In this document: positions 59,323 through 64,000 of the stretch, piece after piece
Position numbering within the stretch: position 1 is the first letter of the stretch
How the letters are laid out: every line of letters starts with the position of its first letter
Assembly (NCBI GenBank): GCA_963696495.1
Contig: CAVOKJ010000002.1
Span: 248,001 to 312,000, forward strand
Reading direction: 5' to 3'
DNA: 64,000 nucleotides
Source: Bog-756 sp963696495
GTDB lineage: Bacteria > Actinomycetota > Acidimicrobiia > Acidimicrobiales > RAAP-2
Translations under genes and position numbers: made by a program
Notes under the pieces: generated by a model
Told to the model about the DNA's origin: nothing
The model's input: the letters and a program-made list of their open reading frames with translations, nothing else
Databases searched by the model: none

Positions 59323-59479
59323 CATGCTGGGCACACTTCCGGATACCATGGTGGGGCTGTCTCGCGTCCTGCTGCTCGGACGCGGACGGTCACGGGACGC
59401 AGGATCAATGCCCGAGCTGAGTTCGGTCGATCGGTCGAGCACGCCGGTCGCCAGAGGACACGTAGGAGAGAAGTAGCTG

Positions 59480-59716
59480 ATGAAGGTCTGGATCGACCAG
59501 GATCTGTGCACGGGAGACGGCCTCTGTGAGGAGATCGCGCCCGCCGTGTTCACCTTGCTCGACGACGGCCTGGCCTACGTCAAGGACGGCACCGACGTGA
59601 AGAGCGAGCCCGGCGGGTCCGCCGGCATGGCCGCCGTGCCGGCCGATCTCGAGGACGCGGTGGTCGAGGCGTCCGAGGAGTGCCCCGGCGAGTGCATCTT
59701 CATCGAGCAGAGCTGA
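59480..59716 (+). CDS. 3Fe-4S-type ferredoxin
   Basis: The 78-residue product has CTGDGLCEEIAP (Cys at 10 and 16) and ECPGECIF (Cys at 68 and 72), a small ferredoxin pattern like those serving cytochrome P450s. The CxxxxxC spacing fits a 3Fe-4S cluster. GGAGAGAAG precedes the ATG. No P450 or reductase gene is nearby; partners unknown. Confidence 0.87.
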   Translation: MKVWIDQDLCTGDGLCEEIAPAVFTLLDDGLAYVKDGTDVKSEPGGSAGMAAVPADLEDAVVEASEECPGECIFIEQS

Positions 59717-59781
59717 GCCTTCCCTCCGTCGAGCAGCGCTGAACCACCTGGCCGGAGGGTTCCCCTTCCCGGCCCACCGCG

Positions 59782-59872
59782 CCATGCCGGCCATGCCGGC
59801 CATGCGCGGCATCCCGGCCATGCCGGCATGCGCGGCTTCCTTCCCATGCCGGCCATGCCGCCCGCGTCCGAG
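59782..59872. repeat. CCATGCCGG repeat cluster
   Basis: CCATGCCGG occurs four times and close variants several times between convergent ferredoxin and trmI genes. The core GCCGGC is self-complementary, so it can form hairpins on either strand; REP-like. Confidence 0.6.
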
Positions 59873-59892
59873 GCCCGGTCGGCCGGCCGCGG

Positions 59893-60702
59893 CTAGCGCT
59901 GCCCGGCCCGGGGGTCGTCGAAGGGGAGCAGCAGCCGGCCGGTGGTGAGGAAGCCGGTGTGGCCGACCATCCGGTGATCGGGGCGCACCGACCGCTCTTC
60001 GATGTGCCACGTCCGGTGCAGCACCTCGAGGGTGCTGGCCATGCCGAACCCGTTCGCCTCCATGGCGTTGCGCAGCTGGGCCGTCTGGTTGATGGACGGG
60101 AGGTAGGCGCACAGGATCCCGCCGGGCCGCAGCGCCACCTCGGCGTGCTTCAGCACCCGCCAGGGCTCGGGGAGGTCGAGGAGGATCCGGTCGAGGCCCC
60201 GCTCCTCAATGCCGTCGTACACGTCGCGCAGCTCGACCCGGTAGGGGGCCCCCTCCCCCACCATGGCCGCCACATTGGCGCGCGCCCGCTCGGCGAAGTC
60301 CTCCCGGAGCTCGTAGCCGACCACGTCGGCACCGGCCCGCAGGAGGGCCATCGAGAGTGCGCCCGACCCCACCCCCGCCTCGAGCACCCGCACGCCCGGC
60401 GAGATGTCCGCCTCGATGAGGATGGCGCCCAGGTCCTTCGGGTAGATCACCTGGGCGCCCCGGGGCATCTTGAGGACCGCGTCGGAGAGCGTCGGGCGGA
60501 CGACCAGGAACCGCCGGCCGGTGCTGCCGAGGACGGTCGAGCCCTCCCGGGCGCCGATCAGGTCGTCGTGATCGACGATGCCGACATGGGTGTGGAAGGA
60601 CGCCCCGACCCGCAGGTTGATCAGATAACGCCGCTCCTTGGCGTCCACCAGCAGCACCCGCTCGCCGGCACCGAGGATGCTGCGATCCCCGCCGGGCTCC
60701 AC
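59893..60702 (-). CDS. trmI: tRNA (adenine-58-N1)-methyltransferase
   Basis: The 269-residue enzyme makes m1A58 in tRNA. Motif I is VLEAGVGSGALSMALL (about 100-115), QVIYPKDLGAILIEADI precedes it, and LDRILLDLPEPW and LRPGGILCAYLPSINQ follow. THVGIVDHDDLIG is the N-domain signature. GTG at 60702 is chosen as it follows the upstream gene's stop; Rv2118c is 280 residues, similar. Actinobacterial trmI often neighbours arc. Confidence 0.9.
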   Translation of the reverse strand: MEPGGDRSILGAGERVLLVDAKERRYLINLRVGASFHTHVGIVDHDDLIGAREGSTVLGSTGRRFLVVRPTLSDAVLKMPRGAQVIYPKDLGAILIEADISPGVRVLEAGVGSGALSMALLRAGADVVGYELREDFAERARANVAAMVGEGAPYRVELRDVYDGIEERGLDRILLDLPEPWRVLKHAEVALRPGGILCAYLPSINQTAQLRNAMEANGFGMASTLEVLHRTWHIEERSVRPDHRMVGHTGFLTTGRLLLPFDDPRAGQR

Positions 60703-60707
60703 GCCGC

Positions 60708-60917
60708 TCAGCTGCCGCGTGACGACGAGGGGGGCTTGATGGTCCTGACGGTCAACTGCTCGCCGGGCTTGAGCACGGTGCGGTAGATCACGTCGTCCTG
60801 GTGGCGGGCCCGGTTGAGCATCCACAGTGCCACCCCGACCACGATCCAGGCCGTGTGGTACCCGCTCAGACCCCGGCCGAATGCCCGGACCTGGATGTAC
60901 CGCAACAGGGAGTCCAT
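60708..60917 (-). CDS. Small membrane protein (69 aa)
   Basis: The 69-residue product begins MDSLLRYIQVRAFGRGLSG, has one helix (AWIVVGVALWMLNRA) and a basic tail (GEQLTVRTIKPPSSSRGS). It lies between trmI and the next small membrane protein in a leftward operon. Family not named with certainty. Confidence 0.65.
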   Translation of the reverse strand: MDSLLRYIQVRAFGRGLSGYHTAWIVVGVALWMLNRARHQDDVIYRTVLKPGEQLTVRTIKPPSSSRGS

Positions 60918-60921
60918 CGGC

Positions 60922-61134
60922 TCAGATCCTCCGTACCTCGACGATCGCCGACTTGCGGCGCCCGTTCCTCCGACCGATCAGGAACACCACCGCCACCGCC
61001 GCCACCACGACGGCGAGGCCGACCGTGACGACCTGGGAGCGGGTGGACTCGACCTCGTCGGACACCTCACCGGTCAGCTCGCGGAACTTGGCCTCGATCT
61101 GGTCACGGGTGATGGGCTCGGATGGCGTGCTCAT
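60922..61134 (-). CDS. DUF3618-like membrane protein (70 aa)
   Basis: The 70-residue product has a polar amphipathic start (ITRDQIEAKFRELTGEVSDEVESTRSQ), one helix (VVTVGLAVVVAAVAVVFLIG) and a basic tail (RRNGRRKSAIVEVRRI). AAGGAGGGCCA precedes the ATG, which overlaps the upstream stop (ATGA). Confidence 0.7.
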   Translation of the reverse strand: MSTPSEPITRDQIEAKFRELTGEVSDEVESTRSQVVTVGLAVVVAAVAVVFLIGRRNGRRKSAIVEVRRI

Positions 61135-61496
61135 TGGCCCTCCTTTTCCGGTTGGGTCGAGCTCGCGCCCTGACCCCTGGTCACCGCCATGACTGCGATG
61201 CCGGCCACCAGCACCACCACGACGGTGCAGATGAGGTACGGCACCCACGACCAGTTGCCGGCGAAGGTGGTTCCCGTCTCGCCCTGGAGCAGGCGCAGGA
61301 AGGCGATCGACAGCACCACGAGGCCGATGGCCAGGGCGACGGATCCCGCCACCCCGAACAGCATGAAGCGCCCGAGGCCCTTCAGCGGGGTCAGCGTCTC
61401 CTGCTTGACGTAGTCGATGACCAGTTGGAGGGTCTCCCCCCCACTGGCCTTGAGACCTCCCAGTCCCTTGCTTGTGCCGCTTCGACCTCGGGCCAC
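61131..61496 (-). CDS. Phage-holin-3 / DUF1469-type membrane protein
   Basis: The 121-residue product has a conserved amphipathic segment (GGETLQLVIDYVKQETLTPLKGLGRF) and two helices (AGSVALAIGLVVLSIAFLRLL and VPYLICTVVVVLVAGIAVMAV). It matches the holin-superfamily/DUF1469 layout common in actinobacterial operons and is not phage-derived. GTG at 61496 has an excellent GAGGAGGACC leader. Confidence 0.75.
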   Translation of the reverse strand: MARGRSGTSKGLGGLKASGGETLQLVIDYVKQETLTPLKGLGRFMLFGVAGSVALAIGLVVLSIAFLRLLQGETGTTFAGNWSWVPYLICTVVVVLVAGIAVMAVTRGQGASSTQPEKEGQ

Positions 61497-61674
61497 GGTC
61501 CTCCTCGAACTCCGCGATGGGCATGACGAGGGTTCGGCCCCGTCACCACCGCTCATGGATCGGACCAACTCTAGTCAGCGGGTACACCCCACCTGTCCCC
61601 GACGGCCGGACCGGGCCGCGGGCCGCCCCCTTGGTCCGGCGCCGGGTAGGCCTCCCGGCACCGGGAGTGGGCCC

Positions 61675-62085
61675 CTAGTCCCGGGCGGTGAAGAGGTAGG
61701 TCGAGCTGGCGCGGGCCACCGTCGTCCCGGTCTCGTCGACCACCTCGGCCTCGGTGAAGGCCACCCGACTGCCGCCGGACACGACCGTCGCCGTGCACCG
61801 GAGGATGGCCCCCACCCGCACGGGGGCGAGGAAGCTGGTCTTCATCTCCACGTTGGACGAGAAGACCTTGCGGCCGGCCGCCCGGGCATAGGTGACCGTC
61901 GCCGACCCCATGGCCGAGTCGGCCATGGCCCCGATGAAGCCGCCCTGGACGATGCCGGCCGGGTTGGCGAACCGCTCGTCGGCCCGCATCTGCCACACGG
62001 TGCGCCCTGGCACCGACTTGTCCACACAACGCATGCCCAGCGTCAGCTCGCAGTTGGGGGGCACCTGGATCCGCTGATCGGCCAC
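61675..62085 (-). CDS. PaaI-type hotdog thioesterase
   Basis: The 136-residue product has RFANPAGIVQGGFIGAMADSAMGSATV (hotdog helix with active-site Asp) and ADERFAN near the start, with FLAPVRVGAILRCTATVV and GSRVAFTEAEVVDETGTTVARASSTYL as strands. It hydrolyses acyl-CoA esters in its family. GTG has TAGCGT exactly 6 bases upstream. Confidence 0.87.
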   Translation of the reverse strand: MADQRIQVPPNCELTLGMRCVDKSVPGRTVWQMRADERFANPAGIVQGGFIGAMADSAMGSATVTYARAAGRKVFSSNVEMKTSFLAPVRVGAILRCTATVVSGGSRVAFTEAEVVDETGTTVARASSTYLFTARD

Positions 62086-62091
62086 GGCGTG

Positions 62092-62097
62092 ACGCTA
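62092..62097 (-). promoter_or_regulatory. -10 hexamer for thioesterase gene (leaderless)
   Basis: TAGCGT on the minus strand lies exactly 6 bases before the GTG at 62085. Confidence 0.55.
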
Positions 62098-62186
62098 TCG
62101 GGTCGGAGCTGGTCGATACTGGGGGCATGGAGAACCCATCGACGGTCACCCGAGATGGTCCCCGGCCACCGGGGAGCTGAGAGGGG

Positions 62187-63335
62187 TTGCCGTTCGCCAG
62201 CGCGCTGTCCGAGCATCCGGTCACGTCACAGGCCACCGGCGAGGTGGCCGGCGCCGTCCTCGAGTCGATCGGTGACCGCCCGGACCTGGTGATGGTGACC
62301 GCCACTCCTCCCCACGCCGGTGCCCTCGAGGACATCGTCGCCACGATCGCCGCCGTCCTCCACCCGCTGGCCATCCTCGGGTGCGCCGCAGAGTCGGTGA
62401 TCGGCACCGGGCACGAGATCGAGGAGACGCCCGCCATCAGTCTGTGGGCCGGCCGGGTGGGCCCGCTGGCTCCGGTGGCCCTGCGGGCCACCCGCCTCGC
62501 CGACGACTCCTGGCACTTCGCCGGCTGGCCCGATACAACCGCCTTCGTCCCCAGTGCGCTCGTACTGGTGACCGACCCCTTCACCTTTCCGGCCGACGAG
62601 TTCCTGACGTGGCTCCGTGAGCGCCATCCGTCGCTCCCGGTCGTGGGCGGGAACGCCTCGGGAGGGCGCGGCGCCGGCGGGAGCCGCATCGTGGTCGGTG
62701 AACAGGTGCTGTCCGCCGGCGCCGGCGGCGTCATCCTCGGTCCGGGCATCGAGCTCGAGCCGGTGGTCTCACAGGGCGGCCGGCCCTACGGGAGCCCGCT
62801 CACCGTCACCCGGTCGGACCGCAACATCATCTACGAGGTGGCCGGCACCCCCGCCATGGAGTGCATGGTCGACCAGATCAAGGGTCACCTGTCCCCCGCC
62901 GACGTGACGGGCATCGAGTCCAACGGGCTCTTCGTCGGCCGCCTGATCGACGAGCACGTGGATCAGCCCGGTCCGGGCGACTACCTGGTCCGCAGCGTGC
63001 TCGGGGTGGACCGGTCGACCGGAGCGGTGGCCGTGGACGACCAGGTGCCCCTGGGCAGCACCGTCCGCTTCCATGTCCGGGATGCCGAGACGGCCGATCA
63101 GGAGCTGCGCACGCTCCTGTCGTCGCGCCGGGCGGAGGCGGCACTGGTGTTCACCTGCCACGGACGGGGGACCCGCCTGTTCGACGAGGCCCATCACGAC
63201 GCCGGCAGGCTGCAGGCGGCGCTCGGCGCCGTCCCCGTCGGGGGGTTCTTGGCGGCCGGCGAGTTCGGGCCGGTCGGCGGCACGAACTTCGTCCACGGAT
63301 TCGCGGCATCGATGGCCCTCCTCCGCCAGCGCTAG
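62187..63335 (+). CDS. FIST-domain sensory protein
   Basis: The 382-residue product has an N-terminal FIST domain (LVMVTATPPHAGALEDIVATIAAVLHPLAILGCAAESVIG) and a FIST_C domain (GVDRSTGAVAVDDQVPLGSTVRFHVRDAETADQELRTLL, ending GFLAAGEFGPVGGTNFVHGFAASMALL). FIST domains bind small ligands such as amino acids in signalling proteins. Here no output domain is attached. TTG start with GAGAGGGG in front. Confidence 0.85.
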   Translation: MPFASALSEHPVTSQATGEVAGAVLESIGDRPDLVMVTATPPHAGALEDIVATIAAVLHPLAILGCAAESVIGTGHEIEETPAISLWAGRVGPLAPVALRATRLADDSWHFAGWPDTTAFVPSALVLVTDPFTFPADEFLTWLRERHPSLPVVGGNASGGRGAGGSRIVVGEQVLSAGAGGVILGPGIELEPVVSQGGRPYGSPLTVTRSDRNIIYEVAGTPAMECMVDQIKGHLSPADVTGIESNGLFVGRLIDEHVDQPGPGDYLVRSVLGVDRSTGAVAVDDQVPLGSTVRFHVRDAETADQELRTLLSSRRAEAALVFTCHGRGTRLFDEAHHDAGRLQAALGAVPVGGFLAAGEFGPVGGTNFVHGFAASMALLRQR

Positions 63336-63373
63336 GCCCGACACAGGCCGTGGCCACCAGGGCCTTCCGCCGG

Positions 63374-63379
63374 TAGGGT
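63374..63379 (+). promoter_or_regulatory. -10 hexamer for transketolase gene (leaderless)
   Basis: TAGGGT lies 8 bases before the ATG at 63388; no ribosome-binding site is seen. Confidence 0.45.
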
Positions 63380-63387
63380 GGCCGACG

Positions 63388-64000
63388 ATGACTGCACTCG
63401 ACCCACGCCCCCCCGACCCCGCCGACCACGGCGATCTCGAGCAGCTGGGGATCAACGTGATCCGCGGTCTGGCCATGGACGCCCCCCGTGCCGCCGACTC
63501 GGGCCACACGGGCACGGCCATGGCCCTGGCCCCCCTGGCCCACGTGCTGTTCACCCGCGTGATGCGCCACGACCCCGCTGACCCGCACTGGCCCGACCGG
63601 GACCGCTTCGTGCTGTCCAACGGGCACGCCTCCATCCTCTTGTACTCGATGCTCTACCTCACCGGGTACGGACTGACCCTCGACGACCTGCGCGGCTTCC
63701 GGAGGTGGGGAAGCCGCACCCCCGGCCATCCCGAGCTCAACCACACCCCCGGTGTCGAGGTGACGACGGGGCCACTGGGCCAGGGCGTGGCCAACGGCGT
63801 CGGGATGGGCATCGCCGAGCGGATCCTGCGCACCAACTACTCCCCCGAGGTCTGTGACCACCACACATTCGTGATCGCCGGCGACGGCTGCTTCGAGGAA
63901 GGGATCTCCCACGAGGCGGCGTCCTTGGCCGGGCACCTCCAGCTCGGGCGCCTCGTCTACATCTACGACAACAATCACATCACCATCGACGGACCGACGG
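63388..64000 (+). CDS. tkt: Transketolase, N-terminal part (cut by right edge)
   Basis: At least 204 residues are visible. INVIRGLAMDAPRAADSGHTGTAMALAPLAHVLF, RFVLSNGHASILLYSMLYLTGY, PELNHTPGVEVTTGPLGQGVANGVGMGIAE and the ThDP motif GDGCFEEGISHEAASLAGHL..YDNN identify transketolase of the pentose phosphate pathway. ThDP-binding His is in SGHTGT and NGHAS. The rest lies beyond the window. Confidence 0.92.
   Translation, partial: MTALDPRPPDPADHGDLEQLGINVIRGLAMDAPRAADSGHTGTAMALAPLAHVLFTRVMRHDPADPHWPDRDRFVLSNGHASILLYSMLYLTGYGLTLDDLRGFRRWGSRTPGHPELNHTPGVEVTTGPLGQGVANGVGMGIAERILRTNYSPEVCDHHTFVIAGDGCFEEGISHEAASLAGHLQLGRLVYIYDNNHITIDGPT

Larger units (their letters stand above)
59077..59479. other. 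403-base divergent region between arc and ferredoxin
   Basis: The region holds a 22-bp perfect direct repeat (59153-59174 and 59176-59197) and a perfect 17-bp palindrome (59306-59322). I see no gene in it. Confidence 0.5.

Noticed and set aside
61131..61496. Holin-like protein as a sign of prophage
   Set aside because: The holin-superfamily layout is common in actinobacterial chromosomal operons and no other phage gene is present.

Overview
The window is GC-rich chromosomal DNA with dense, short-spaced genes, many GTG/TTG starts and several 4-base stop/start overlaps. It reads as an actinobacterium. A complete Pup-proteasome locus (ARC ATPase, Dop, Pup, PrcB, PrcA, PafA), an Rpf-like secreted protein, two F420-type (DDN-like) nitroreductases, a protein with an N-terminal WWQ..GRWY motif, an MptB-like mannosyltransferase and an FtsR-like MerR regulator all point the same way. 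My inference is class Acidimicrobiia or a close relative; no rRNA is present to confirm this. I saw no tRNA, rRNA, CRISPR array, insertion sequence, integrase or phage gene.

Layout. 1-4.4 kb: a left-edge partial gene, a small HTH protein, a divergent SnoaL-like/LysR pair, a zinc-ribbon membrane protein and a second SnoaL-like protein. 4.6-8.9 kb: a Fur-family (Zur-like) regulator, a palindromic Zur-box-like site and a four-gene zinc-type ABC transporter with two different permeases. 9-18.5 kb: single genes, including a secreted propeller lipoprotein, a Thr/Pro-repeat membrane protein, type II lumazine synthase, a frameshifted PhzF, a cupin, a Tam-like methyltransferase, a second small HTH protein, a GT87 glycosyltransferase and a propeller-Rpf protein with a long structured leader. 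18.9-21 kb: a 53-residue peptide ORF framed by hairpins ahead of an ABC exporter. 21-27.3 kb: a leftward run of an MmcQ-like protein, an amidohydrolase and three GT-C-type membrane glycosyltransferases. 27.5-31.2 kb: gamma-carbonic anhydrase, CorA, a Ser/Gly-repeat protein and a three-gene coupled operon (MhuD-like monooxygenase, DUF2889 protein, repeat lipoprotein). 31.3-36.9 kb: FtsR-like regulator, nuclease-like protein, gcvT, gcvPA, gcvPB and a DDN-like nitroreductase; gcvH is absent. 37-45 kb: small metabolic and hypothetical genes. 45.7-52.3 kb: a long ThyX-like protein, HelY-type helicase, TatC, TatB-like protein and two signal peptidases I. 52.6-59.1 kb: the Pup-proteasome genes in leftward order. 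59.5-64 kb: ferredoxin, TrmI, three small membrane proteins, a hotdog thioesterase, a FIST-domain protein and the start of transketolase at the right edge.

How genes work together. Zur-like regulator, Zur-box-like site and transporter form a zinc-homeostasis unit. GcvT and GcvPA/PB give the P and T proteins of glycine cleavage; H and L must be elsewhere. PafA attaches Pup (already ending in Glu), ARC and PrcAB degrade the tagged proteins, and Dop removes Pup. TatB-like, TatC and two LepB proteins put protein export next to protein degradation. The three GT-C enzymes plausibly build polyprenol-phosphate-dependent envelope glycans.

Most notable observations: a recurrent TANNNT hexamer 6-9 bases before the start codon of 13 genes (leaderless transcription); a candidate peptide/exporter locus at 18.9-21 kb; a candidate divergent c-di-AMP riboswitch before the Rpf-like gene; the MhuD-like/DUF2889/lipoprotein operon; perfect palindromes before pafA and before the ferredoxin gene; and a probable 1-base frameshift in phzF.
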